From Lingula anatina (taxonomy: Eukaryota; Brachiopoda; Lingulata; Lingulida; Lingulidae), in the NCBI RefSeq assembly GCF_001039355.2, contig NW_019773881.1:69420-133419 (forward strand): a stretch of 64,000 bases of DNA, in the 5' to 3' direction. Positions 1-11,933 of this stretch are shown piece after piece (the stretch's first letter is position 1; every line of letters starts with the position of its first letter). The translations under genes were made by a program, and so were the position numbers. Below the pieces are notes generated by a model. The model saw only the letters and a list, made by a program, of their open reading frames with translations, ran no database searches and was not told the DNA's origin.

Positions 1-6
1 CAACCC

Positions 7-2727
7 ATGCCACAGAATCTCATTAGGGTCCCACAGGAGCTGATAACCATTACTAAGACCAAGTCGGTGGTCACAGGGGACACATCTAATGACTTCCCAC
101 AGCTAGGGAATGATACAGATGCCCCTCAGGAGTATTTTGAAGAGCTTAAAGTAGATACTGCTGTTCATACAGAAGAGGAAATTATCAATCAGCAGGCTGA
201 GGGAAAAACTGAAAAAGAAAATAAAGTATTTAATTTTGGTGATGGTGACTCTAATTACGCCATTTTTCCAGACAGGGTCACCCCAACCAATGATATGAAC
301 CATGAAGAGGGTAACGTCACCCCAACTCCTTTTAACAGTGCCAATAACTGCAACAACTTTAACAATGCCAATAACTGCAACAACTTTAACACCAACACAG
401 TGTTGATTTCAAAGGGTCAAAGCATCGGTGATACTTTTAGGGAATGTGCAATTCAAGAAGACTTAGATCTGGACCAGATAGAGCAACATGCATTGCCACC
501 TAACCTGGGCCCAGTTGGGACCTCTACCCCTGTTAGAGAAAAAGGTCAGTCACCTGCTCCCCAGTTCAGAACAGTCAAATCAGATGAGGATCTATGGCAG
601 CAATATAAGGCACATGGTCTCCCTATAAAGGGGTACTCAGAGGAAGCAGGGGAGATGTGTGACAGGTCCCAGAGCAGCAGTAGATCATCTGAGTATGGTT
701 GGCACCCTGGTCTTCCACAGGGATTAGAAGGCTTGTTACGACCTGAACTGACACCATTAGATGGACGCAGTCGATCTTCAAGCATTTCTAGTTTAGCTAC
801 CTCAGCAACAGAAACTTTTGATGTGGAACAGCTATTGAAAGAGAAGGCAAACCTTGAAGGTCAGTTAGAAGTAATGTCTACAGAGGCAAAAAATGCCATG
901 CAAGAAAGGGCTCAACTACAGGCACAGCTAGCAGCCATGAAGTCTCAAGTCTCCCAGGCTTCAAGTTCATTTTATGGCTCAAAAGGGAATGAATTGTTGA
1001 CAGAGTTACAACTGCTCAGACAAAGCTCAAAAGAACTTCGACACCATGTAAGTGAATTGGAAAGATCATCAGATGACAAAAGTCTTGAAATAAGGAATCT
1101 TCAGGATGAACTGGATGTAAATCAGACCAAATGTGAAAGGCTGCAGAATAAGGTGGAGGCTTTAAGACAGGAATTACAAGGGAAAGATATGACTGCTCAA
1201 GATTTAAAGAATAAAGTTGCTGAACTCTATGTTGAATTACAGACTTCATTGCAAGTCAAGATGCAAGCAGAGTCTGAGATCCAGTCTCTGAGAAGTGACA
1301 TTGAGGGATATCTCAAGAAAAGAGATTGGTTTCAGCAGCAGCTTACAAATGCTCAGGAAATAAAAACACAATTGCAGCAGGAAGTTGCGTCCCTGAAAAC
1401 CTTGTCTGTGCAACAGGGAAATGAAATTGAGAAATTAAAGGCTGAAAATGTCGATATCAGTCACAGGCATGCTGACCTTCAACAGAAGGTGTTGCAAGAC
1501 AAAGAGCAGCTTGCCAATCACCTGGAAAGTATAGAATATGCAATGATGGAGAGAGAAGCCATGTTTGACCAAATAAAACGACAACAGGGGTCGGCAGAAG
1601 AGGTCTTGAAATTAAGGATGCAAAAAGTTGAAGAGGAAAGAGAACGCCTCTCCTCAGTGACTACCTCTGTAGCTGATTTAGAGGCTGAATTGAAAAAGTC
1701 TTCCAATGAACTTAGAGTCAAAGAAGCCAGGATTGGTGTGTTGGAACACGAGCAGGCTGAGCTGATGAAGCGCCTGACCTTGTCCACCAAAGAATTACAG
1801 GAGAGAGAGGCCACTATTGAAATGTTACGCCAAAGTGCTTTGGATACAGATGTTAGGTTAAAGGGTCTACAGCAGGTAACAGGGTCCAAGGACGAGGTAG
1901 TGCTGATATTGAGGGAAGATAATGCCAGGCTACAGGTGGAGCTGGACTCAGCACTGCGTGAAAAAGAAGAAGTTGAAAGGTCCATAGATATACTGAGGGA
2001 TGATCTGATGAAGTTAGAACAGGGTTTCTTGGTCATGAAGCAGAGTGTTAGTGCAAAAGAAATGGAGTTAGACAAACTGAAACATGAAAACCAGTCCTTG
2101 GAAAGGTCTTTGGAAGCAGCAAACTCCCAAATTTACGATCAGAGAATAGCCTATGATAGATGTAGCAGTGACCTGACTGCAGCAGTCTCAGCCGCACATG
2201 AGTTGCAGTCACAGAAACTTGGCCAGGAAATTGAGATTTCCAGGCTGAAAAATGAACTCAATGTTGCACAAAGTTCCCAAGAGAAGTCAGAAAATAGTCG
2301 GTCAGAGGTGGCTAGTCTCAAGGAAAAGCTTAACGAATTAAAACAGAAACTAGAAGATGCAACAAAACATAATGTTTACCTGGAAGGACAGTTGGAAACT
2401 ACGAGTGATGACCAGGGTACCATTGCAAAACTGACTGATGAGAACACTGTGCTCAAGATCAGGGTACGTGAACTTGAGACCCAGACTCAGAGTGAGGCCT
2501 CGTCACATGCTGTCACTGTGTCTGAACTCGAGGCTGAATTGAGCAAGCTGCAGTCAGACCTGCATGATAAGCAGTCTGATACTGACAACATTGTGGCTGA
2601 GCTTCGTGAAAAGTTGGCATATGCTAAGAATGGAAAAGATTTGGCTGTTAAAGAGTTGGAGGTTCTCAGGAAGAGATCTGAAGAAGACCAAGAGAAACAG
2701 AGAAGTGACTTCAACAAGCAGATTGAG
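7..2727 (+). CDS. GOLGA3: GOLGA3 large coding exon (residues 1-907)
   Basis: A giant exon for a metazoan gene. It encodes the head, with an Asn-rich tandem repeat around residues 111-128 and Ser-rich stretches (RSQSSSRSSE, RSRSSSISS), then most of the coiled coil. It ends at the donor GAG/GTAGGA in phase 0. Read-through adds only six codons before a stop at 2746-2748, so splicing is required. No splice acceptor is visible before position 7, so the exon probably extends upstream of the window. Confidence 0.9.
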
Positions 2728-5700
2728 GTAGGAACAATAAGTAAATAAATATTGCAATACACTGTGTGTGAGATGATCAGTTGACAAATTGGAAAATGTA
2801 TATTTTTAAAGCATCAGATTAGGAGGTGGCCAGACTCATCATAGAAAAAGCACATTCTTTGATAAGACAGTTATCAATTTTCAGAGATGTGAGCATAAAT
2901 GTCAAAATATTCTTTGAATATCTTATTTTTGGCTGTTAATATTAAAATTATATATTATATTGCATATTTTCAAGGCTCTCTCTGGTGATTTGGAGGCAAC
3001 AAGAAATCGGAAGCTTACTCTTGAAGCAGAAATAATGCAGCTGCACAAGGCCACAGAAAATGTCATTGAAGACTACAAAAAGAAAATTGGAAGTTTGGAA
3101 AGGGATCTGCAGAAGTCAAAAGAACATGGAAGGAAACACCACAAATCTGATACTGTAAACAAGAAGCTTATGTTAGAACTTGAGAGGGAGAAAGGAAGGT
3201 TATCAGGTACACATTTTAACTTGAGCCTTTTCTATAGCACACATCCACTATGAACTTTTTCTGCTTTCTAAAAGTTCAGATATGTATCACAAACCATCAC
3301 ATATATCTTGAGAAAAAAAAAAGTCTTAAAAGACTAAATTAGTACACAGAGTTTCTTTTATGAGAGTGAAAGAGGAATACATACCATCTTATTTCGTCTT
3401 TCCCAGGTGTATTGCAGAGCCAGTCAGCCCTGAAGCAGCACACCAGTGTGCTGGAGGAGGCCCTGGCCTTGAGGGAGTCCTCTATCACAGAGCTCAGTGC
3501 CACTGCCCAGGGACAGCTGATCAGGAAGGACCAGGTGGAGGCAGAATACAGGGGGAAGATTACTGCCCTTGAGGAGAGCCTGGCCAGGGAGAAAGACAGC
3601 GTGAAAGGCTTGAAGAAGCAGGTATGAAGTTGAAACTTTAATGGGTAGATACTTGAAGGCTTGGGATTAAATCTTAAATCTTCAGCTTGGAACCAGGGTT
3701 GTACATACCTGTCAACATGCATAAGTCTGTTGTGTAGTGTTATAAGAAAAGAGAATACCTTAAAACAAAGAGATGGATTCTCAGTTATCCACAGAAGGAG
3801 CACTGATGTGTAGTGTTTGCCATCTTGCCTTTCGAGGTGTTGTTATTTTAAAAATATTCTATAAACACCATTCATTGTGTGTAAAATGCAAATTGTACCA
3901 AGTTAAACTTTCAGGTGCAATGTTTGAAAAGCATAGCCTTTAAGAATAATGTTTGGGCATTTCCAGTATTAGTAAGATGTCACCTTCATGCAAGTTTTTG
4001 GGTTAGTAAATACCAATAATATTGTCTTTGCAGTTAATGGTACAGAAAGGAGAAACAGTAAAGCTGCGCCGTGAGATTGAGACCATGCACCTAGACATTG
4101 ACCAGTTACAGAAAGACTTGGAGCAAAAGAAGCAAGCAGCACATCTTGTTGAAGTTGAGCTAGGGAGAGCTCAGCAAGCTGCCCTTCAGTATCAGACTGA
4201 TTTGGAAAGCTTGAATTCACAGCACAACAGTGGTAAGGTGGAGCTGGAGAGAGTGAGCAGAGAACTTTCTGAAGAGAAGGCACAGCAAGCTGTGTTGGTT
4301 GATCAGATTAAGGTAAGAGAGAAATGGATATAAAATTAGTTACTGAAGCATGTTATTTAACCACTGGCATGATTAATGATAGCATTATCCAAGCTCAAAG
4401 TTTTGAGTCTTTTTATTTACATGTCAAAGTTGATACACTACAAAGCCAGTAAAACCCCTGTCACACTTTTGCATATATTTCCAGTGCTTAATAATATCTT
4501 ATAATTTTTTTTGGATAAGCAGCTACAAACTCAAAATTACAAAGGTTTTTCAATTGCTTTGACTAATGCACATCTAGTTTACTTTGACTTATGGAGCAAA
4601 TAAATAAATAAACCAAAGTGAATTTGTGTTTAATGCTGTTCATTGAAAAAAAAAGGATCATGATGAACTCATAAGGAATTTAAATATGCGAAAAATGTGA
4701 CAGAATCCTAAGCTTTTTTGAAAGCTTTATTGCATAATTGAGTGCATGAAAATAGAATTAATTTTTTAATATTCTCTAACCCTGTTCAATATATTTCTCT
4801 GTGTAGACTCTCCAATGGCAGCTAGAGCAGAAATCTCAGGAAGCAAAGGCTCTCCAAGACAAGCTGACCCTTGCAGAGGAGAGACAGAAGATGGAGCTGC
4901 AGAGCAGTCAGAAAAGCCTCCAAGGTCTTCAGGCAGAGCTGGAGGCAGCTAAGTGTGAACTTGCAGGGACCAGGAAGGAGAAGTTCTCTTACCAGGCTAA
5001 AGTGTCAGAGTTACATGATGCACTCAGGTCCAGTGTGGAACAGACTAAGGTTAGAACCAATCCGTATCTGTATTTTTTTAAAGCATTTTTCAGTCCTGTG
5101 CTCTGTTTTTTTTTATTTGATTAGCTGTATGGGTGAGCACCCTTATTTTTTAAAGATAAGATAACATATATTTAANGAAAAGGTGGACAGGCGGCATTTA
5201 CATGTCTGACAAGTTTCGCTCTGTAGTCGTGACGTCTATCTCATTCTGACTGAAGCCTGCTGTGATTGGTCGTAAGCGTGGGAAAATCGAGGTCGTGACC
5301 TTGAGCCGGAGGTACTTCCGGCTGTGCTCCGAAATCATGATAAATAGTTTTCGTTTTCTAATTTTTTATTCTAGTTGTCTAAACAGAACTTTTGTGACCC
5401 AGACTTATTAATATAATAATAAACAATCTCACAAAACACAAATCTGACCAAAGTTTTACATAGAACCTGCTTCTATACATTAATCTAACCCACTGAGACT
5501 GTCTTTAATTCATAACTTTGCTATATTTTGTAAACAATATCCTCTCTTTGTAATTTTAAGTTTTTACCTTAAAATGTTCAGATTTGAGTTATAATAAATA
5601 AATAAATAGATTTTTCATTTCTTAAGATTCTCAAATCTCAAAACACAGAAGATGCTGTCACTGGAACCATGGCATCATTTTCATTGCCAACAGACTATGA

Positions 5701-7839
5701 TATTGCTGCTATAGAACAATTGCTGAATCAGAGTGCCCCAATTGCCAAATCCAGGTACTTTTTACTGATTATATTGATTTCTTTCTTCTTTGAACTTGGG
5801 AAGTAGAATGTAACATAATAACATATTCATGAAAAAATTGATAAATTGTTTTGATTGATTTTAGTTTGATAGAATTTTTTAATAATCCAGTGTGTGCATG
5901 GGCCTGTGTGTGTGAAGAGAGATAGAGATAGAGATTATGATCATTAATATGATTCAGAAAAAAATGAACATTTCATCAATTCAGACCCCTGGAGAACATA
6001 CAGACCTGCCTGGCGTCCCTACGCTCTGAGATGACTGTCTTGCAGAAACAGCTGGATGTCCATACTGCTCAAGTGCAGAATACATCGAAATCATGGAAGT
6101 AAGTCAGCAATTATCTGAGACTTAGTGTGTGTTTATTTTACAACTAGTTCATTTGAACTTTTGTCTATATCTGTATTATATTTATTTTCTGCAGAGAAGT
6201 GGAAGCTCAAGCAGAAGAACTGCGTCAGATGTGCCGCACCCCAGTGTCAGTGTCTTCAGACAGTGTCAAATCAGACCAGTGAGATGAGAAGAGTTCAGTA
6301 CATACTTACAAATTGTATATTCACCTCCTTGTTCCATGAAGATCCCTTGTTAACATTTGGAAGAAATTACTTGTGATCTGTCATCTTGTCAGTTTTCTTT
6401 GCTGCACATGTTCCCTACAGAAAATGTGCAATAAGTGTTACTGTGTGTTTTTTTTCATATATTTTTCAAATAAGAAGAAATAAATATGTAAGTAAATGAA
6501 TGTGTATACTCAGTCAGGTCGTGGGAGGGTCAAGTTCAGGTTGTACCTGTGTACCATAGTTGTTTCCTACTTTTGTGGGTTGTCCTATGAAATATTATTT
6601 GTGTGTTCTTCATGTGCAATACATGGACCTGCTGGAAACTGTGGTTTGTAGAAAAGAAGATGAACTTAGGGTTATAATTTNATATATTGAGTTTTGGGCT
6701 TTACGTTTTCTGTTTTTGATCGGTACATGTACCGAAAAGGTGGACAGGCGGCATTTACATGTCTGACAAGTTTCGCTCTGTAGTCGTGACGTCTATCTCA
6801 TTCTGACTGAAGCCTGCTGTGATTGGTCGTAAGCGTGGGAAAATCGAGGTCGTGACCTTGAGCCGGAGGTACTTCCGGCTGTGCTCCGAAATCATGATAA
6901 ATAGTTTTCGTTTTCTAATTTTTTATTCTAGTTGTCTAAACAGAACTTTTGTGACCCAGACTTATTAATATAATAATAAACAATCTCACAAAACACAAAT
7001 CTGACCAAAGTTTTACATAGAACCTGCTTCTATACATTAATCTAACCCACTGAGACTGTCTTTAATTCATAACTTTGCTATATTTTGTAAACAATATCCT
7101 CTCTTTGTAATTTTAAGTTTTTACCTTAAAATGTTCAGATTTGAGTTATAATAAATAAATAAATAGATTTTTCATTTCTTAAGATTCTCAAATCTCAAAA
7201 CACAGAAGATGCTGTCACTGGAACCATGGCATCATTTTCATTGCCAACAGACTATGATATTGCTGCTATAGAACAATTGCTGAATCAGAGTGCCCCAATT
7301 GCCAAATCCAGGTACTTTTTACTGATTATATTGATTTCTTTCTTCTTTGAACTTGGGAAGTAGAATGTAACATAATAACATATTCATGAAAAAATTGATA
7401 AATTGTTTTGATTGATTTTAGTTTGATAGAATTTTTTAATAATCCAGTGTGTGCATGGGCCTGTGTTTGTGAAGAGAGATAGAGAGAGAGATTATGATCA
7501 TTAATATGATTCAGAAAAAAATGAACATTTCATCAATTCAGACCCCTGGAGAACATACAGACCTGCCTGGCGTCCCTACGCTCTGAGATGACTGTCTTGC
7601 AGAAACAGCTGGATGTCCATACTGCTCAAGTGCAGAATACATCAAAATCATGGAAGTAAGTCAGCAATTATCTGAGACTTAGTGTGTGTTTATTTTACAA
7701 CCAGTTCATTTGAACTTTTGTCTATATCTGTATTATATTTATTTTCTGCAGAGAAGTGGAAGCTCAAGCAGAAGAACTGCGTCAGATGTGCCGCACCCCA
7801 GTGTCAGTGTCTTCAGACAGTGTCAAATCAGACCAGTGA
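7..7839 (+). CDS. GOLGA3: Golgin subfamily A member 3 (golgin-160), 5'-incomplete gene
   Basis: Peripheral Golgi coiled-coil protein that supports Golgi organisation and cargo export. Eight coding exons join in frame: 7-2727, 2975-3206, 3407-3621, 4034-4312, 4807-5049, 5627-5754, 5985-6098 and 6195-6282. They give 4020 nt, or 1339 residues plus a TGA stop. The last three exons recur at 7184-7311, 7542-7655 and 7752-7839 in a redundant assembly block, so only one set should be used. Residues 1 to about 270 form a low-complexity acidic head, and about 273 to 1230 are heptad-rich coiled coil starting with VEQLLKEKANLEGQ. The C-terminus (DYDIAAIEQLL, then LASLRSEM and LQKQLD) aligns from memory with the vertebrate GOLGA3 tail. 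The frame is open to position 1, and human GOLGA3 is about 1498 residues, so more N-terminal sequence probably lies upstream. The ATG at 7 is only the first methionine seen. Family assignment is confident; the true start is unknown. Confidence 0.92.
337..390 (+). repeat. 27-bp tandem duplication inside GOLGA3 head
   Basis: Two adjacent 27-bp units (337-363 and 364-390) encode the nine-residue pattern N-A-N-N-C-N-N-F-N twice; the first unit has Ser in place of the first Asn. The period is a multiple of three, so the frame is kept. This makes an Asn/Cys-rich, probably disordered patch. Confidence 0.9.
2975..3206 (+). CDS. GOLGA3: GOLGA3 coding exon (residues 908-985)
   Basis: Acceptor TTTTCAAG, donor TCAG/GTACAC. 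It encodes coiled coil starting ALSGDLEATR and ending in LMLELEREKGRLSG, which resembles the vertebrate GOLGA3 stretch LALELEHEKGKLTG. It enters in phase 0 and leaves in phase 1. Confidence 0.9.
3407..3621 (+). CDS. GOLGA3: GOLGA3 coding exon (residues 985-1056)
   Basis: Acceptor TTTCCCAG, donor AAGCAG/GTATGA. Coiled coil containing SALKQHTSVLEEALALRE, matching the position of the vertebrate segment with a similar 'alanine-leucine, hydrophobic, glutamate' pattern. The split glycine codon from the previous exon is restored and the exon ends in phase 0. Confidence 0.9.
3622..4806 (+). other. GOLGA3 introns flanking exon 4034-4312
   Basis: The introns 3622-4033 and 4313-4806 have consensus GT-AG ends. 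I see no further coding, RNA gene or repeat in them. Confidence 0.7.
4034..4312 (+). CDS. GOLGA3: GOLGA3 coding exon (residues 1057-1149)
   Basis: Acceptor TGTCTTTGCAG, donor ATTAAG/GTAAGA. It encodes 93 whole codons of acidic and basic heptads (LRREIETMHLDIDQLQKDLE and similar). Phase 0 at both ends. Confidence 0.9.
4807..5049 (+). CDS. GOLGA3: GOLGA3 coding exon (residues 1150-1230)
   Basis: Acceptor TCTGTGTAG, donor ACTAAG/GTTAGA. It encodes 81 whole codons including the conserved pattern KEKFSYQAKVSELHDAL, corresponding to vertebrate KDKFMLQAKVSELKN. Phase 0 at both ends. A contig join ('n' at 5176) lies in the following intron. Confidence 0.9.
5050..5626 (+). other. GOLGA3 intron holding a contig join
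   Basis: 577 bp by coordinates, interrupted by 'n' at 5176, so its true length is unknown. Apart from the CpG-rich patch it is plain AT-rich intron. Confidence 0.7.
5177..5370. mobile_element. Possible transposon remnant in GOLGA3 intron (copy at 6734-6927)
   Basis: A GC- and CpG-richer patch in an AT-rich intron, starting at a contig edge. It contains an inverted repeat, GCCGGA-(6 nt)-TCCGGC, and a CCAAT-type GATTGG. Composition and its position at an assembly break suggest a repeat, but no ends, target-site duplication or coding capacity can be seen. A single-copy regulatory patch is an alternative. Confidence 0.3.
5627..5754 (+). CDS. GOLGA3: GOLGA3 exon (residues 1231-1273), copy 1
   Basis: Acceptor TTCTTAAG, donor TCCAG/GTACTT. 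It encodes the proline-poor linker with DYDIAAIEQLLNQ, the counterpart of the vertebrate DCPVPASLLEELL motif near the C-terminus. An identical exon lies in the repeated block at 7184-7311. Confidence 0.88.
5985..6098 (+). CDS. GOLGA3: GOLGA3 exon (residues 1273-1311), copy 1
   Basis: Acceptor CAATTCAG, donor TGGAA/GTAAGT. It encodes PLENIQTCLASLRSEMTVLQ, closely matching the vertebrate PLKNLNSCLQQLKQEMDSLQ stretch. It supplies the final short coiled coil. The second copy at 7542-7655 differs by a synonymous base (TCG versus TCA). Confidence 0.9.
6195..6282 (+). CDS. GOLGA3: GOLGA3 terminal coding exon (residues 1311-1339), copy 1
   Basis: Acceptor TTTCTGCAG. It encodes the C-terminus, ending SVKSDQ, then TGA at 6280-6282. 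The second copy at 7752-7839 is identical over the coding part. Confidence 0.88.
7184..7311 (+). CDS. GOLGA3: GOLGA3 exon (residues 1231-1273), redundant copy 2
   Basis: Same sequence and splice signals as 5627-5754, shifted by 1557 bp. It belongs to the contig that continues into the real downstream DNA, so this set may be the better one to keep in a gene model. Confidence 0.85.
7542..7655 (+). CDS. GOLGA3: GOLGA3 exon (residues 1273-1311), redundant copy 2
   Basis: Same splice signals and protein as 5985-6098. One synonymous difference is visible, as expected for two alleles. Confidence 0.85.
7752..7839 (+). CDS. GOLGA3: GOLGA3 terminal coding exon, redundant copy 2
   Basis: Same coding sequence and stop as 6195-6282. 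It is followed by an uninterrupted 3' flank (no 'n' until 16160), so it is the copy attached to genuine downstream sequence. Confidence 0.85.
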
Positions 7840-10800
7840 GATGAGAAGAGTTCAGTACATACTTACAAATTGTATATTCACCTCCTTGTTCCATGAAGAT
7901 CCCTTGTTAACATTTGGAAGAAATTACTTGTGATCTGTCATCTTGTCAGTTTTCTTTGCTGCACATGTTCCCTACAGAAAATGTGCAATAAGTGTTACTG
8001 TGTGTTTTTTTTCATATATTTTTCAAATAAGAAGAAATAAATATGTAAGTAAATGAATGTGTATACTCAGTCAGGTCGTGGGAGGGTCAAGTTCAGGTTG
8101 TACCTGTGTACCATAGTTGTTTCCTACTTTTGTGGGTTGTCCTATGAAATATTATTTGTGTGTTCTTCATGTGCAATACATGAACCTGCTGGAAACTGTG
8201 GTTTGTAGAAAAGAAGATGAACTTAGGGTTATAATTTCCATAATATTTTATTTTTTGTTTGCTGGTTTCAGTAGTCTTTTTTTATTGGTTGATCATTTTA
8301 CTTTTTCTTGCCTGAAATATATTTATAATAGAATGTGGTGAGGGATTGTATGGTTTCCATTTATAACATAAGCACAGCACAGTATGTAAATATGCAGTGG
8401 TCAAGTTTCAAAGGGTATATTTATTCATATTTCTATACCAAAAGAACATTTACTGAAGTTTCCATTTGCTAAATGGATCGTGCTTCTATATATGGGTGTG
8501 TCTTCCTTGCTGGATATACTTGTGATTCACAAGTGTACAATGATTTCATTTGTACTTGTTCACAAAAACCCTGACACTTTGAATTCTAATTATCTGTTAA
8601 GGTATCAATGTTTAATTTTCATATAGTCATTCTATGGAAACATTTTGGTGATATGTAAAATCGGATTTTTATTTACATCTTGGGCCCATCATCATAAGAA
8701 TATATGCATGACAGCCAAATTGAAGTAGACAAAATGTCAGGTCACTTAATATGCATGCATATATAGATGGTAAGAGTGAGCACAATCATTGCCTTAACCA
8801 AAGGTTATATATATTTATTTTTTGCATAAAAAATACCAAATGTTCTGTGCATTATCTGCATGTTTTAGTTAAAGATAAAAGATATTTTGAGGTTAATTGA
8901 TATTAGGATGGACTAAAGTTTCAGTTGATCATATATTAGTTACGTCAAGATGTTAGTTAAAAGTGTCTTAAAATTGCAATTGTTATGTGAATCACAAATT
9001 TCTTCTGGAGGTGCTGCTTTTATGTTATTGGAAGACTTTAATAATATACTCCAATTTGGATCTGTGATATTCAGTGGAAGGGTTGAGGATATAGTGTTTT
9101 TTTTATTTGTATTTACTTTGGAAATTTTTATTTTATCTATCATAAGATGGTAAAAAAGCACTGCTAAATATTCATACATTGGACCACTTCTTTAAGATTT
9201 TTAGATTATTGATCTTAAAGTTACCTTTGTGTGCTACCATTTCCCCTTTATCTGCAAGTTACTCTTGCTGTTATTATTTGTTGTGTAGATGTACATGTAT
9301 GTAGCCCATATTTCTCTTGTTAGTGTCAATGTGCTTTGAGATTTGGATTTTTTTCATTATGTATTGGAACTGTTGGGTTATTGTCTCGGTACCAGTTTTA
9401 AGAGGTAGATTATATTATATGAACAGTACATATATTGTGATTTAAGATAGGGGTAACAGGTGTTTCAAGTTTGTAGCTATAGAATCTATACCTAGTCTTG
9501 ATAGCAAGATACTTAATTTGAGTTGGGTGGAATCTGTTTTAGAAATTGGAATAAAACTATTCTTTGTTATAAAGTGGTTTTTGAAATTGGATATTGAACT
9601 TTGAAAATATCATTTGTCTTTTGGTGTTTGTTTATGTTTATGAGGAATAAATCTTTGAAAGTAAACATTTGTGGTAAAGTGATAAATTTCTAAGTATAAC
9701 TTCATTTCAAACTGTTTATATTGTAAAAACTTAAGTAATGGCAATGAAAAAATCTTTGTTTAGAAGACCAAATCAAGTCAGTCCAACAATATTGTATTTT
9801 AATAAATTTGTGTTTACCAAAATAAATAGATTAAAAAGTAAACAATGATGAAAAACTCCCAAATTGGTAAAACAATGTGTCGACATTCTTCCCTTTTACA
9901 TGGTCTTCTCTACTGCATTGTCAAAATGGATATTCCTCAGATGATTCGCAATTTGTTACAGCACTTAATTGAAAATTACTGGGATACAATGTGGGGGGGG
10001 GGGGGGGGTCAGAACAGTACTTTTTTTAGCAAAAGTCCAAGACTCGGGTCATTCTCTGAATCAAATTTGGAAACCTTCATTCAGTAATAGCCTAATAGCC
10101 CAGTGTAAATCCATAGCTTAAATAGTTTATATGACACAGGTTATAAGAGCCTGTGACAGAGGCATTGCTTCCAATTTATCTTCCAAAGAGTAATCTGCAT
10201 TAAGTTGCATAGAAAAGTGCAGCAATCACCTTGCTAATGAAATGGATGAGTCATTTGCTGTTAAGTCAGTTGATGCTATGCTTGCCAGTGAATGCATTTA
10301 GATTGCATAGCCAGCCATCTGATTTATCATGCAACATTAGGATAACTTAAACAGATCTCAATTTTCAATTTAGTGAATGGAAGTTTCCTTTTTTCTCTTT
10401 TCTAATTCATTTTGCAGCTATTTTATTTTTAAAGATTCTTTTATAAAGGTTTACTGTATAAAATATATAATTTTACATTTTTTGTCTGGTGACTTCCATG
10501 GATATTACTCTAGTTTCAGTTTGATTTGCATGCTAATGGAATAGAAAATAATTGAACAAATATAGATCCATTAACCCATATTCTTTTTCACACCAGTAAA
10601 TATACTTTATATAATTTGGTTTCAGCAGTTGCAATGAACAACAATATAACGAGGTACTAGTATGTCATTTATACTGTTCTTTTGGGCACTATTCTACAAG
10701 GTGTATCCTTTGTTCTTCATGTTTTTGTCAATTGTCTTGACCACCAGTTCTTAACATAAGGTGATATAAAAAGGTTTGTCAGTAGACCTAGGTGTTATTG

Positions 10801-11930
10801 CAGTAAATACCATGTCCTTAAAACAGAAACATACCTTTTTATAATATCACCAATATTAAATAATTCTTTTGTTTCCAGAATTCTTATTTTATTTTTCATG
10901 TTATTATGATAGGTGGCTGCTGAACTTATGTTGAAAGAAAGAACCCCATCAATTTCTACAGGTTTAAAGAAATGAGCCTCTTCTGACATAATTTTACCTA
11001 CAAAGAAGACTTTCACTTGGGAAATAAATGGATTGATTTATAACAATGTGATATGGGTGTTTTATGGCTAATTTGCCATATTTGGGTTTTGGTACAGCAT
11101 TTTTTTGCTCTGGCATCATAGATTAAATTTTATACCATTAAACTGTAAATTTTTTAAGCCTTTTATTGATTTAAAGATTATCTTGTGTGCATACATATTC
11201 CCAAGAGGGCTTGCTGTAATCTGTACTGATGGAGCAGAAGTGTATAGCCAGTGAAAGTGATGGCTCACTGTGGCGTAGTTTGGAATGAATTATTTCACTT
11301 GCCTATCATTCACAAAATGTTCAATTTCTGCAACACCTATTTTAATTTGACTTATTAAAAAATACTGAAAATAAATCACACAATGCAAAAAATGATTGCC
11401 CTCAGTGTGACACTTTTTGAATAATGCTAGTACTATTTTATATCTGGAGGCATCTTGCTGAAAAAAAATATTTTGAAAAGAAAAAATATAAATATTAAAC
11501 AATGGAAGCACAGACACTTCTATACTTGAAACCCAAGTGGGTTTGTATATATTTGGGGTTTTCAGCTGGAAGTAAAAAGTAACACTTTTGGTAGCAGATG
11601 TCCTGTTAAAATACATAGACTGAGTGCAAACATGGATTGTTTATTTTTTAACAGTGAACAAATGAAAGTGAACAAATTTTCAGTACAAAAATGAAAAAAA
11701 ATTTTGCACTTGATAGTAATGAATGTGCATCAGTTTTAGACGCAAGGTATCAAATGTAACACAAACAGAGGAAAGGCTTTAGAGTCTCTCTATTTTTCAT
11801 GACAATTTTTAAAAGAATGAATTCTATTTTTCACCACATTGCAAATATTGTTTTTTACGATCACCAGCAACTACAATTTAATTTTTATAAATCTATCATA
11901 CACAGTGACACACATATACATTAAACTGGC
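7840..11930. other. GOLGA3 3' UTR and intergenic DNA
   Basis: AT-rich, with stop codons in every frame and several AATAAA motifs. The G16 homopolymer at 9993-10008 is the only striking structure. I see no gene or RNA here; short open frames have no family resemblance. Confidence 0.6.
8036..8041 (+). promoter_or_regulatory. Candidate GOLGA3 poly(A) signal (AATAAA)
   Basis: The first canonical hexamer after the stop codon, about 200 bp into the 3' flank. It is followed within 30 bp by the GT-containing stretch GAATGTGTATAC. Its copy in the redundant block is at 6479-6484. Later hexamers at 9646 and 9801 are alternatives, so the 3' UTR could be about 200 bp or nearly 2 kb. Confidence 0.45.
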
Positions 11931-11933
11931 TGA

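Larger units (their letters stand above)
5177..6680 (+). repeat. Redundant block A1 (GOLGA3 3' end), haplotig-like
   Basis: Lies exactly between two 'n' joins (5176 and 6681) and matches 6734-8237 at a constant offset of 1557 bp with only scattered substitutions, for example in the GATAGA run and in the intron before the last exon. The simplest reading is a separate contig of the other allele, placed in tandem. Confidence 0.9.
6734..8237 (+). repeat. Redundant block A2 (GOLGA3 3' end)
   Basis: Partner of 5177-6680. The homology begins at the last base of a perfect 14-bp palindrome (6721-6734) and stops where the first block meets its 'n'. Sequence continues normally after 8237. Confidence 0.9.

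Noticed and set aside
1518-2075. 185-codon minus-strand open frame
   Set aside because: It is antisense to the GOLGA3 coiled-coil exon; Ser/Leu-rich antisense frames are typical mirrors of Glu/Lys-rich coding sequence.
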